Part shown: in pieces, positions 1 through 11,310 of the stretch
Numbering within the stretch: position 1 is the first letter of the stretch
Layout: each line of letters begins with the position of its first letter
Source: Bolinopsis microptera
Taxonomy: Eukaryota > Ctenophora > Tentaculata > Lobata > Bolinopsidae
NCBI RefSeq assembly: GCF_026151205.1
Contig: NC_087075.1
Coordinates: 15,990,571-16,054,570, forward strand
Reading direction: 5' to 3'
DNA length: 64,000 bases
Position numbers and translations under genes: made by a program
The notes under the pieces: model-generated
Database searches by the model: none
What the model saw: the letters and a program-made list of their open reading frames with translations, nothing else
Told to the model about the DNA's origin: nothing

Positions 1-35
1 CTGGCTGACGAGTAATACTAATATCGAGCGTGCTA

Positions 36-407
36 AATCACTTTACAGTCGATCTTCGAGATTGTTCTAAAAGGGCCCCCGATGGTTGTAAGTGTAACCA
101 ACTTCAATCGATGCAATGTATTTTCGGACGCTAATTCCGAATCAACCCCCATGACATAGGGTTAAAATGCTCTCCTGACGAGATATTGGCGAAAAACTGT
201 ATCGATCACGTGATATGACCGTATAAGGAAGTTAGTCTAATTTCTCGTTAGGGCTAGGGTTTCAGCATATGTTTTTGTTAAGGATTGGGTTAGGGTTAGG
301 GTTGGGATCAGATTTATAGAGGGTTAGGGTTTCAAAAAGTCGTTCAGAACCAGCTAGAGTCAGAGAATGGGTTAAAAAGTCACGTGACAGTCGAGTGTAA
401 AGTGATT
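36..407 (+). mobile_element. Foldback/MITE family F1, copy 1
   Basis: A short non-coding element bounded by the inverted ends AATCACTTTACA (36-47) and TGTAAAGTGATT (396-407). It contains a stretch of degenerate GGGTTAG telomere-like units (about 245-330) and TCACGTGA motifs. Related copies lie at about 15880-16220 (opposite strand) and 17330-17880. The family assignment rests on these three copies within the window. No transposase is present, so it is probably non-autonomous. Confidence 0.55.
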
Positions 408-451
408 AATCATCATCCGAGTAATATCGCAAGCATATGATTTTGATACAT

Positions 452-625
452 TGCGCTGGCTAGCGCTGGTTAGCGCTGGTTAGCGCTGGCTAGCGCTGGT
501 TAGCGCTGGTTAGCGCTGGCTAGCGCTGGTTAGCGCTGGTTAGCGCTGGCTAGCGCTGGTTAGCGCTGGCTAGCGCTGGCTAGCGCTGGCTAGCGCTGGC
601 TAGCGCTGGTTAGCGCTAGCTGACG
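452..625. repeat. 10-bp minisatellite (TAGCGCTGGY)n
   Basis: About 16 tandem copies of a 10-bp unit alternating TAGCGCTGGT and TAGCGCTGGC. Each unit holds the palindrome AGCGCT. Confidence 0.9.
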
Positions 626-654
626 AGTAATAGCGCAAAAATTTTGCGCTGGAT

Positions 655-1022
655 ATCGATGGCCAGCGCTGGCCAGCGCTGGCCAGCGCTAGTTGTCGCT
701 ATCCAGCGCTAGTTGTCGCCATCCAGCGCTAGTTATCGAACTGTTTTCTGCGATGGCCATTTGCGCTGGCCATCGCAAACTATCGCGTGCGACAGTGTCG
801 CATAGCCAGCGACAACTAGCGCTGGATAGTGACAACTAGCGCTAGATGGCGACAACTAGCGCTGGATGGCGACAACCAGCGCTGGATAGCGACAGTTATC
901 GAACATATATATTTTGCGCTGGCCAGCGTTATCCAGCGCTGGATAGCGACAACTAGCGCTGGATGGCGACAACTAGCGCTGGATAGCGCTAGTTGTCGCC
1001 ATCCAGCGCTAGTTGTCGCGTT
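655..1022. repeat. 20-bp minisatellite in alternating orientation
   Basis: Units related to AGCGCTAGTTGTCGCCATCC occur in one orientation at about 690-745 and 985-1020, and as the reverse complement at about 805-895 and 935-985. The inverted blocks could fold into hairpins. The single open frame across part of it (829-1026) is a by-product of the repeat. Confidence 0.85.
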
Positions 1023-1039
1023 TTGACTATCGCAAAAGA

Positions 1040-1600
1040 ACCAGCAGAAAGTCTAATCTGTGGTTACTAGTGGTTACTAGTGGTTACTATTGGTTACTAT
1101 TGGTTACTGGGGGTTACTATGGTTACTATGCAATGGTTACTAGAGGTATTTACCTAATTTAGTAAACTGTGTGTCAGCAGAACGTCTAATCTGTGGTTAC
1201 TAGTGGTTACTAGTATAGTGGTTACTATTGGTTACTGGGGGTTACTATGGTTACTATGCAATGGTTACTAGGGGTATTTACCTAATTTCGTAAACTGCGT
1301 GTCAGCAGAACGTCTAATCTGTGGTTACTAGTGGTTACTAGTGGTTACTAGTGATTACTATTGGTTACTATTGGTTACTATGGTTACTGTGGTTACTATG
1401 GTTACTATGCAATGGTTACTAGAGGTATTTACCTAATTTAGTAAACTGTGTGTCAGCAGAACGTCTAATCTGTGGTTACTAGTGGTTACTAGTGGTTACT
1501 ATTGGTTACTATGGTTACTATGGTTACTATGCAATGGTTACTAGAGGTATTTACCTAATTTAGTAAACTGCGTGTCAGCAGAACGTCTAATCTTAAGATC
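1040..1600. repeat. 130-150-bp tandem repeat rich in GGTTACTA
   Basis: About four to five diverged tandem units. Each is made of several GGTTACTAGT/GGTTACTATT blocks followed by a fixed segment ending near CAGCAGAACGTCTAATCT. The GGTTACTA block recurs in the 103-bp repeat at 3404-3713, and related GTTACCATGGTAAC motifs recur elsewhere. Confidence 0.85.
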
Positions 1601-1651
1601 CATCCCGAAGTAACCCTCTTTAAACCAACCAAACATTTTGACAGAGTCGAA

Positions 1652-2910
1652 CGGTCCTTGAGTGTTACCCTGAAATATTTTATTAAGTTATGTAAACGGT
1701 CCTTGAGTGTTACCCTGAAATATTTTATTAAGTTATGTAAACGGTCCTTGAGTGTTACCCCGAAATATTTTATTAAGTTATGTAAACGGTCCTTGAGTGT
1801 TACCCCGAAATATTTTATTAAGTTATGTAAACGGTCCTTGAGTGTTACCCTGAAATATTTTATTAAGTTATGTAAACGGTCCTTGAGTGTTACCCTGAAA
1901 TATTTTATTAAGTTATGTAAACGGTCCTTGAGTGTTACCCTGAAATATTTTATTAAGTTATGGAAACAGTCCTTGAGTATTACCCTAAAATATTTTATTA
2001 AGTTATGTAAACGGTCCTTGAGTGTTACCCTGAAATATTTTATTAAGTTATGTAAACGGTCCTTGAGTGTTACCCTGAAATATTTTATTAAGTTATGTAA
2101 ACGGTCCTTGAGTGTTACCCTGAAATATTTTATTAAGTTATGTAAACGGTCCTTGAGTGTTACCCCGAAATATTTTATTAAGTTATGTAAACGGTCTTGA
2201 GTGTTACCCTGAAATATTTTATTAAGTTATGTAAACGGTCCTTGAGTGTTACCCTGAAATATTTTATTAAGTTATGTAAACGGTCCTTGAGTGTTACCCT
2301 GAAATATTTTATTAAGTTATGTAAACGGTCCTTGAGTGTTACCCTAAAATATTTTATTAAGTTATGTAAACGGTCCTTGAGTGTTACCCTGAAATATTTT
2401 ATTAAGTTATGTAAACGGTCCTTGAGTGTTACCCTAAAATATTTTATTAAGTTATGTAAACGGTCCTTGAGTATTACCCTGAAATATTTTATTAAGTTAT
2501 GTAAACGGTCCTTGAGTGTTACCCTGAAATATTTTATTAAGTTATGTAAACGGTCCTTGAGTATTACCCTAAAATATTTTATTAAGTTATGTAAACGTTC
2601 CTTGAGTGTTACCCTAAAATATTTTATTAAGTTATGTAAACGGTCCTTGAGTGTTACCCTGAAATATTTTATTAAGTTATGTAAACGGTCCTTGAGTATT
2701 ACCCTGAAATATTTTATTAAGTTATGTAAACGGTCCTTGAGTGTTACCCTGAAATATTTTATTAAGTTATGTAAACGGTCCTTGAGTGTTACCCTGAAAT
2801 ATTTTATTAAGTTATGTAAACGGTCCTTGAGTGTTACCCTGAAATATTTTATTAAGTTATGTAAACGGTCCTTGAGTGTTACCCTGAAATATTTTATTAA
2901 GTTATGTAAA
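1652..2910. repeat. 45-bp satellite, 28 copies
   Basis: About 28 nearly identical 45-bp units running from CGGTCCTTGAG to the start of the next. The period is divisible by three and the unit has no stop in one frame, so long open frames (15-residue repeats) arise over 1658-2200 and 2197-2961, split by a 1-bp deletion near 2196. With no start context, no family match and nearly invariant third positions, I treat it as satellite DNA. It probably lies in or downstream of the GIGYF intron that begins at 3306. Confidence 0.92.
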
Positions 2911-3306
2911 TTAAGTTATTTAAATATAATATGTAAGTTCTTTAAGAGCTGTACATATTAGATATTTAAAGTACACGTATAGTACGGTAATATATATAGT
3001 ACGACATATTGTATCAAGATAAGATTAGTTACCCAATATACGGTAATGAATATACGGTAGTTACCCAATATACGGTAATGAATGTAGCTTGTAGATCAAT
3101 TAAATGATGTGACAAAATCTTGAGGTTCAAACTTCCAAACAAAAGATATGTATCTTACTGTTATACTACATATTCTGTGTTGTCATGGTTACATCACCAT
3201 ATTATCTTTATTTAACCACTTATTTCATTAGACCATAATATTTCTAATCTAAAAAAACAATTGCCATAATTAATTACTCCACAAATTTATACAAAAAGTC
3301 ACGTAC
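2911..3306. other. No gene seen (GIGYF intron)
   Basis: AT-rich sequence between the 45-bp satellite and the splice donor of GIGYF exon 7. A short duplication of TATACGGTAATGAAT lies around 3030-3085. The exon that should complete the GYF domain was not found here. Confidence 0.6.
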
Positions 3307-6300
3307 CTTTGGATCAAGGTAAAACCACATTTCGTCGGCTCGGTAGGCAGACTGTTGCGTTACTATGTTTACTAGAGACTGTTGCGGTTGAGGAGGAAGT
3401 TGAGGTTGTGGTGGTGGGATAAAACCTGGTCCTCTTAGCATCTCACCTCCAACCTGTGGTTACTAGTGGTTACTATTGGTTACTGGGGGTTACTATGGTT
3501 ACTAGAGGTTGTGGTGGTGGGATAAAACCTGGTCCTCTTATCATCTCACCTCCAACCTGTGGTTACTAGTGGTTACTATTGGTTACTGGGGGTTACTATG
3601 GTTACTAGAGGTTGTGGTGGTGGGATAAAACCTGGTCCTCTTATCATCTCACCTCCAACCTGTGGTTACTAGTGGTTACTATTGGTTACTGGGGGTTACT
3701 ATGGTTACTAGAGACCTGTTACAATTATTACTATTATTAAAATTACTACACTAAATTAGAGAAGTTGAGAAGTTAGGCCCTTCACAGTTCACAGTTACTT
3801 GTTGTAATTTCATGTTTAATCCTATTATATTACGTGAACTACATTATTTAATACTAAACATCGTGACTGTTTATCTTGCTTTTAATCCATTAACCAACCC
3901 ATCAAAATGCAAGTGTTAAATCTTACAATATAATACATGTTATATAAAGTGTGTTTATCTGGGGCTTGGTTCACCTGACCATGCTCAGCTCATAATATAT
4001 TAGCCCATATATGGTACTTTAATATTATATAAGCATATTAATGTATTTAAAGATATTTTTGGAATATTCGATATATTATACCTTAAATATGCACTAAAAT
4101 CCCCCCTTTGTAAAATAAAGAAGTGCAATGCACACCGCGCACTTAGTGCATCGCGCGCAGTGAACAGATTAATTATCCACAAACAGCTGACTGATGCAAT
4201 GAACCAATGTGTATTTTAGAATACCTGCTAAAATAATTTAGCTGGTATTTTAGAATACCTGCTAAAATAATTTAGCTATATATCCTGCAGTCTCAAAACA
4301 CATATTTGAAAATACCTAAACTGCTTACAAAATATCATCTCACAATCTCTCTTAAATGAGCAAAATTATTAATCATTAATATAATAATATCAACATACTT
4401 AATATAATATCAACATTCAACATACTTGATTGTTGATGGATTTCCCTATTTCCGCAAGAGAAGGAAATGGAGGAGACCCCCCGGAGAAGGGTTTGGGGGA
4501 GGTGGTGTGGTGGGTGGGGGTAAGTGAGGAGGAGGAGGAGGGGAATGTGACTTGGGGCGAGATTGTGTCACGGTTGAAGAGCTGAGGCATGTCGAGGGGA
4601 GACGTTGGAGTCGTTCCGGATGTTGAAGCACTGAGGTTTGGGGAGGTTAAATCACATTGAATTTCGGTAAAACTGAGGTTGTGTGAGGTTATCTAACACT
4701 GCGTTTATGTGAGATAATATATCACATCTAGAATAGATAACAACATCTTGTGGTTATACGAATTCCAAAGAATTTAGCTTGAATGTCCTACCTCAACAAC
4801 GAAATACGAATAACGTATAAATACAGCAAGTTATATGGAACACTAAGGGTCCATGTCTCGTATTATATATGCATAATAATAATTATATGTATAATACGTG
4901 TTTTTATCTCACTGAAAAGCTACTCTAAGTTCAATTTTACAGATATCCACCTAATGTACCTAATCTTTAGGTTTAGCTAAATGAATTAAGCAAATCTCAT
5001 TGCAAACTGCTAAGAAATGTCATTTTCATGGTATAATATTCAAGAGATAAAGTAAGTTGCTTTCATAAAACATTTTTTACGTTCCTACGAAAAGTGTATT
5101 CTCTCATCACAGAGAATGCTCCAAAATGTCGGGGAGAAATGATTGTATATGATTAACCCTATGTAATCAGAAATTTGGAAGCCAACATATCTCTTATAGG
5201 TCGAGACTTGAAATAAAACGTGGATTTTTCTTTAAATTCATGGATTAATAATGAATTTACGAAAAAGACCTGTAAATATCAATTCCTATCCCTTGGATTA
5301 TGCCACATACTTAGAGAGTTGTGATGGCAGGGGCCCTGGTGGGATGTCCACTGACAGTTGCGATGGTAAAGATCCTGGGATGTCCACAGACGGAGAGGAA
5401 ACACTCCCGAACATTCCACCACCACCACCACCTGGTGATGAAACACGTGCGTTACTATGGTAACACGTGACAAGAAGGTAAAAACGTAATAAAACACACG
5501 TGACAACACGTGATGAAACCATTGCCCAGTGGTTAATTTTCGTCTACTCATCTTATTTATGTCGTCAATGATACCCACCGTTGCAGACACAAACTTATTG
5601 TAGTCACGTTTCTAACACCTCTTATCAAAGCATAATTAATAAATTAATAAATAAATAAAGTCAAATTTTATACAGCACATTATCGGTAAATCAGTCAGTT
5701 ATTTAAAACAGACATTCATAATTTGTGGACAATATATTCCCTATATTATGTAATACTATATACTTTATGTTATATGTAGCAGGGCATAGTTGAGGTGCAC
5801 TATATACTTTATGTATAATATTCAATGATACAATATTCTGAGGTTTAACGTGACTTACCCATAAATAATTATTATCTTGAAAAGCACAAACCTTGCGAAT
5901 CGCTGAAGTTTGAAAAAAGGACGTGAGAGTTGAAAGCCTCAGTGCTTGAGTTAGAGGTGGGTTCCACATTGTACAGAGACTGGCTGATGCTCCTCAACAT
6001 GGTCTCGGGCGAGTCCTCCACAGGCTTGAAGTGCTGCTGCTCCTCTAGTGGGTTGAACTGCAGGGCTGCGGTTCGTGCAGGAGACGGCGGTTCCATTGCC
6101 TGTGGAGGCGAGATTGCTTGCGGAGGCGAAAATGCTTCTGTCCTTTTCCAGCTGTTTGTTTCTCTGTTGTCTGTGGAAGTATCTTGGTTTAAAGTCAGTA
6201 CTAAAACTAATCTCAATGGACTCACAAATTACCTTTTCCACTGACAATACAATATTTCTGAATATCTCTCACTATGCTATATATAGAGATATATCTCTCA

Positions 6301-7359
6301 CCGATGCGTGTGGGAGAGATGGATTTAGGAGGGTAGGGGGGGTAAGATGGGGGCTGTTCGGCCGTGTTTACTAGGACAGGTACAGGGCCATCAGGTTGAG
6401 GGAGGGAGGGAGGGAGGGAGTCCGGACTGGGATCTCTGCGCCGCCAGTTGTCAGAGTCTGCACTTCTTGGTGTTTCGAAGTACCGGGAGGAACCGCCTGA
6501 AAATTCACGCCTTGTTCCGCCCCTCCCCACTCCCCCACCTCTACTTCTAGTGGACGGTCTGCCACGCCCTCGGTCACTGCTCAAACCTCGGCTGTGGTAG
6601 GAATCCTGAAGAATTACTTTAATGACTTTACAAAGTTTATTAGATTAGTATGACAATGACGCACTACACCTGCGAAAGTCAGAAAATAAACTGAATAAAT
6701 AAATATTGATACGGTATGATTGAACGATCACAATATCTCTGTGACAATACCTTCAAAGAATAAAAATCATTCACAATGTTTTCAATTTTCCAAAATTGTA
6801 AGTTTACTTACGGAAGGGAATGTAACCTGGCTCTCTTCCGGATGGCCAGATAAACAGGCTGGTTTGACAGGTTCCGGTGCTGCAAGATCTGGTATGGACA
6901 ATATGGATTGTGGACACTGTGCTGCTGTCCACAGATTGAGTATTTCTTCCTGACCATACCTGTTCTTGGAGAAAACGGCCACTGGTTTGCTGCGCAACCT
7001 AGAAAGTATAAGGTTACATAAATACATAATTTACATGTGACCTTGTATATTAAACATTTTGATTTGCAGTCGTGAATTGTTGTGATATGTATACTATCAG
7101 TATTTCATCATGAGACTAATAAACAGCGATCTACTCCAACATTTGATGTTCCATGATTAGACAAGATTTTTTTATCTGCCTCAGAAACAGGCTGATGATC
7201 AAAGGCTGACGATTAAAAACATTCCACAGTGTAACTATTTCAATATGATTAACCATCATACAACCACCAACAATCAGCAATAATAAAGTAGGTAAGCCCT
7301 TACCAATCAGGTCCGAGAGTCACACTGTTGATATCCTGAGAACTGGTTTCTGTAGTCAT
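3307..7359 (-). CDS. GIGYF: GIGYF family protein, N-terminal part (7 exons, 3' end off window)
   Basis: Role known for the family: GIGYF1/2 proteins bind the cap-binding repressor 4EHP and silence mRNAs in the cytoplasm; the GYF domain recruits proline-rich partners. Exons I assembled: 7359-7304, 6998-6812, 6605-6302, 6170-5892, 5431-5311, 4630-4426, 3453-3307. All junctions are GT-AG, phases agree throughout, and the total is 433 codons. The protein starts MTTETSSQ and has a TLGPDWLR segment matching the family start. RYGQEEILNLW near residue 32 is the 4EHP-binding motif. An RG-rich stretch (RGRGRPSTRSRGGG) and SDNWRRR follow, then serine/proline-rich linkers. Exon 7 ends in MWFYLDPK, the opening of a GYF domain; the remainder would lie before position 1. 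Only the final junctions of exons 4-6 are somewhat uncertain. Confidence 0.9.
3404..3713 (-). repeat. 103-bp tandem triplication including a splice acceptor and exon start
   Basis: Three copies of a 103-bp unit carry the GGTTACTA blocks plus the 5' part of GIGYF exon 7. Each copy keeps the acceptor context AACCACAG followed by GTTGGAGGTGAGATG; exon starts fall at 3453, 3556 and 3659. Only the copy at 3453 reads on into the GYF exon. The two upstream copies reach an in-frame TAG after about 27 codons. Confidence 0.88.
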
Positions 7360-7372
7360 ACTTGACTTGGCT

Positions 7373-8074
7373 TACCTTGTAATACAAAATGAGTTTATGC
7401 AGTTATAGTCGACACTAAATGTGGGAAATAAATCTTTAAATTGTGATAATGAATGAGTCAGGGTAGAAACAAAGTCTAGTCCCAGATGTATATATATGTA
7501 GAGTGAAACATTCAGTGAACTCAGTACGATCAAGATATATGAAGCAGCTAAACTTAGTAACAAATATTTTAATAATGAAAATGATTTAATCTTTTACAAA
7601 GAAAACAATTCAGGACACAAGAATCCGACGGCCACATTTAGATGCAAAACTTTCAGGACTTGATACACTAAGTAACAAGTTTTTCCAGTAAAAACATTAA
7701 AGAAGTTTTACACATAGCTATTGTGTCAAAATTACACTAGCGTAATCATTTGGAAACCCACCACCCTCTCAGCTGATAAAATAATATGTGAACAACCCCT
7801 TAAAGTTAAAATTTATTCGCATTGATCCGTCCGTGTGAATGGGTGTAAATCTGTTAAAAATAAAAGAAATTGAAAAATTCCCAACAATCTTAATAAAAAA
7901 TGATTTCTTGCCTGCTAAAATTTCCAATTTCGTATTTTGTATGGCAATAAATTCTGAAGAAATCTGTAGTATAATACTCTCTCGTTGCCACCAGGATATC
8001 ATGTTTAAAGGTATGAGCAGTTGAACGTCTTATCGTAATATATTTAGTACTAAGTCACTCTTCTAATGCTAAGT
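7373..8074. other. No gene seen; includes a MITE fragment
   Basis: AT-rich sequence upstream of the GIGYF start codon, so the promoter and 5' UTR of GIGYF should lie here, but I recognise no specific element. About 7713-7802 resembles the interior and right end of family E (copies at 9588-9735 and 16299-16557), ending in AATATGTGAACAACCCC. Confidence 0.45.
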
Positions 8075-8084
8075 ACTTGTACAG

Positions 8085-8169
8085 ATAGACAGTTTTTGGG
8101 AGTTCCAAATAGTTTTTGATTATTCTGATCTGCGACAAATGATACTGCACTGTTAGGATAAACGACGTT
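8085..8169 (-). repeat. 3' pseudo-LTR of the Penelope-like element
   Basis: An 85-bp direct repeat identical or nearly identical to 14094-14178. It begins ATAGACAGTTTTTGGGAG and ends ATAAACGACGTT on the plus strand. Confidence 0.9.
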
Positions 8170-8616
8170 TCAAAGTAACAACTTCTTATTCATGCTGACA
8201 AAATTGGTAAATATGTGAGAAAACTGTCTCATAAAATTTATTAATCAAAAATGGCTAAACGACAACAAATTGTTCAAATACTAGACTAAAATTAGAATCA
8301 AAATCTATATATATACACCACTACTCGATCTGCTATTCAATAAACTTAAAACATCCACTAAACAGCAAGTACGTGATTGTGATCGTGTGATGGAATGACA
8401 TGTACAGTGATAACAGATGATAAGGTAAAAGATACAATACATGTGAGATGGTGTATACACAATGTGAGTGAAATTATAGTGAGTGGTTACTGATTGTGAG
8501 CGAGATGTGAAAAAACATAAAAACTTACTACTACTAGAAAACTGAAACTGTATGCAATAAAAAGGGAATGAAACTAAAATATCTAAAATTCTTCAGTACT
8601 AGCTATGATAAAACGT

Positions 8617-11310
8617 TTAACCCATTAGGGACGACGAGTTTTAAAGTTTGCCGATTTTGATGCCGTTTAACACACTAGGTCACTTTACAGCAAAAATGAG
8701 ATATCCAAAAAAGCTAATCTGTATCTCGTTTACTTTAAAAGATACAGCTATGGTCGCATACGACCCACTCGTCCGGGTCGCAAACGACCCATCACGGTTT
8801 TTCGGCTTTAACTTCTGAAACAAAGACTTTAGGATAAAATAAAATAAAAAGCATGAGCTAAAAACATATGGTCAATACTGTGTGACTCTAACTTTTTAAA
8901 AATAAAGAATTTGGGTCATTAACGACCCACTCGGCTCACTTGCTTATTACTACATATGTCCATGTAACTTCTTGAATTCAGCCTAAAGCATGACATCATA
9001 AGTTCAAAATCGCCTCTCAGCAAGTGATAATCATCATAAACTGCGAAAAATCGGTTAAATGGGTCATTAGCGACCCACTAGGACCACAAAATTGATTAAT
9101 TAAATATAATGTTGTCAAACTTTTACAAATATTAGTATAAAAACATGTTATATCTTGGTCATTACACCTGTACATTGATTTAAATTTTAAAATCGATCAA
9201 CTGCGTCAATAACGACCCACTCGGAAGTTGAACCACGACATTAATTATCAGTATCATGTTGTTCTACCATCAAGAAAGACACTCGTAGGTCTTAATTCCA
9301 CGCAAACCACGGGTCAACGGGTGGCTGACTACTAGCCCTTCTGAGATCTGGAGTCTCACGGTAATCTGCAGATCACGTCACCCAATGACTGACGAATAAT
9401 GGGCAGAATTGGATTGATAGGTAGGTGAGTTTATCAGCTGTTAGTACACGACCGTAATGTCGTGAGACAGCAAACAACATGCCTATCTTTTCCCGATTCC
9501 TAGAACGTCCAAGAAGAACTATACAACTGCTGGATTCAGATTTCAGATGGCTGCATCTACTCTCTTCGCAGCTCCCTTTCTTTACTTCTTAGGGGCCGTT
9601 CATATATTACGTAATGACTTATTGGACAATTTTTACGCCCCCCCCCCCCACCACATAGCTATTATGTCAAAATTACACAAGCTCAATCATTTGGAAACTC
9701 CCCTCCCTCTCGGCCGATTACGTAAAACTTGTTTTCGTTTTGAAAGCTGCCTCGTTGTTGCGGGGTTTGTTACCCAAAACGAGGTAGTTGTCTGAAAGAT
9801 TGCAGGTTGCAGCAACGCCAGCCAAATGGGGGGGGGGGGGGGGGGGGCTTTTTCCTTGTCCTTCTTCACAGAGCTGTAGATGTAGCCATCTGAATGCAGC
9901 AGTTGTTTAGTTATTCTCGTACTTTCTAGGAATGAAAAAAACATATTGGCATGTTGGATTAGAATATGCAATCTGACCACTCGTCTTTCAGTATTTACCC
10001 AAGGTTACATGATATCTCGTATACTTCGTTCAGGGGATTTTTCTTGAGTGACATGATCTGATCACCGTGGGACCCTGGGTCTCAAGCGGTGGGTTGTAGC
10101 AGGTCGTTTACCAAGATTCGAAATTGACGAAAAAGGTAACAGAATCTAATAAGCAACAACAACAGCATGGCTATTACCTAGCAAGTTAGGAACGAGGGCC
10201 GATTCCTTTTCTTTTGCGGCACGGCCACGGTCCTTTCGGTACAGATTTCCACGCACCATAGTATTATAGTCAGGACGCAACTCCAGGCATATGCAGTAGT
10301 GTTATTCTCGCAGCTCTTTGATGAGTGATGACGGCCCTTCAGTTGGCCTTGGCCCTGGATCTCAGAAGGGCTAGTAGTCAGCCACCCGTGGTTTGCGTGG
10401 AATTAAGACCTACGAGTGTCTTTCTTGATGGTGGAACAGCATGATACTGATAATAATTGATGAGGTGGTTCAACTTCCGAGTGGGTCGTTATTGACCCAG
10501 TTGATCGATTTTAAAAGTTAAATCAACGTACAGGAGTAATGACCAAGATATAACATGTTTTTATACTAATATTTGTAAAAGTTTGACAACATTATATTTA
10601 ATTAATCAATTTTGTGGTCCTAGTGGGTCGCTAATGACCCATTTAACCGATTTTTCGCAGTTTATGATGATTATCACTTGCTGAGAGGCGATTTTGAACT
10701 TATGATGTCATGCTTTAGGCTGAATTCAAGAAGTTACATGGACATATGTAGTAATAAGCAAGTGAGCCGAGTGGGTCGTTAATGACCCAAATTCTTTATT
10801 TTTAAAAGGTTAGAGTTACACAGTATTGACCATATGTTTTTAACTTATGCTACAGTTTTTATTTTATCCTAACGTCTTTGTTTCAGAAGTTAAAGCCGAA
10901 AAACCGTGATGGGTCGTTTGCGACCCGGACGAGTGGGTCGTATGCGACCGCAGTTAGTAAACAGCGTCTAGCTCTGTTTGTGAACATCTGATTATCACAG
11001 GCTTTTCATATGTCTCAAGGAAATCGTTGCCCGCAACTATTTTGTCCTCAACAAAATAAGCCTACATAAAGTTTTAATGTCCCAATCAAGGCAAGAAGTA
11101 AAGTGAAATATTTTCCAATTATGACGACTAATTAGCCTAATTATTTAGTCGTTAGTAATTAATTGGGTCTCGACTGGAAATTCAATAATGTAGCCCAATA
11201 AATTTTGAGCATATGTGCGAAAGATTCGTTGCGTTTAGTATTATGGTTTGTCCTCTATAGCCTCTAGAAAAGGTGGGTCGTAAACGACCCTATCGTCCCT
11301 AATGGGTTAA
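8617..11310. mobile_element. piggyBac-like non-autonomous foldback transposon
   Basis: Flanked by TTAA at 8617-8620 and 11307-11310, the target duplication used by piggyBac elements. The outermost inverted ends read CCCATTAGGGACGA on both sides. Longer inverted arms match between about 8754-9350 and 10365-10948. The arms are studded with GGGTCG...CGACCC palindromes spaced roughly 130-150 bp. No transposase is evident in the 1-kb centre, which holds a family-E MITE piece (about 9588-9735) and a run of 18 or so G (about 9830-9847). It sits inside the Penelope-like coding region. Confidence 0.85.
9588..9735. mobile_element. MITE family E copy
   Basis: Begins AGGGGCCGTTCATATATTACGTAA and ends near CCGATTACGTAA. 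The same ends recur at 16540-16560 and around 7713-7802. It is nested in the loop of the piggyBac-like foldback. Confidence 0.5.

Noticed and set aside
245-330. True telomere end
   Set aside because: The GGGTTAG units are few, degenerate, and part of a repeated element also present at 15.95-16.03 kb.
6222-6584. Stand-alone RG-rich 120-aa protein
   Set aside because: It is GIGYF exon 3 read past its donor (GTGAGA at 6301); phases match flanking exons.
8085-8169. Hammerhead ribozyme in the Penelope pseudo-LTR
   Set aside because: Such ribozymes are known in this group, but I could not find the CTGANGA and GAAA core in either copy.
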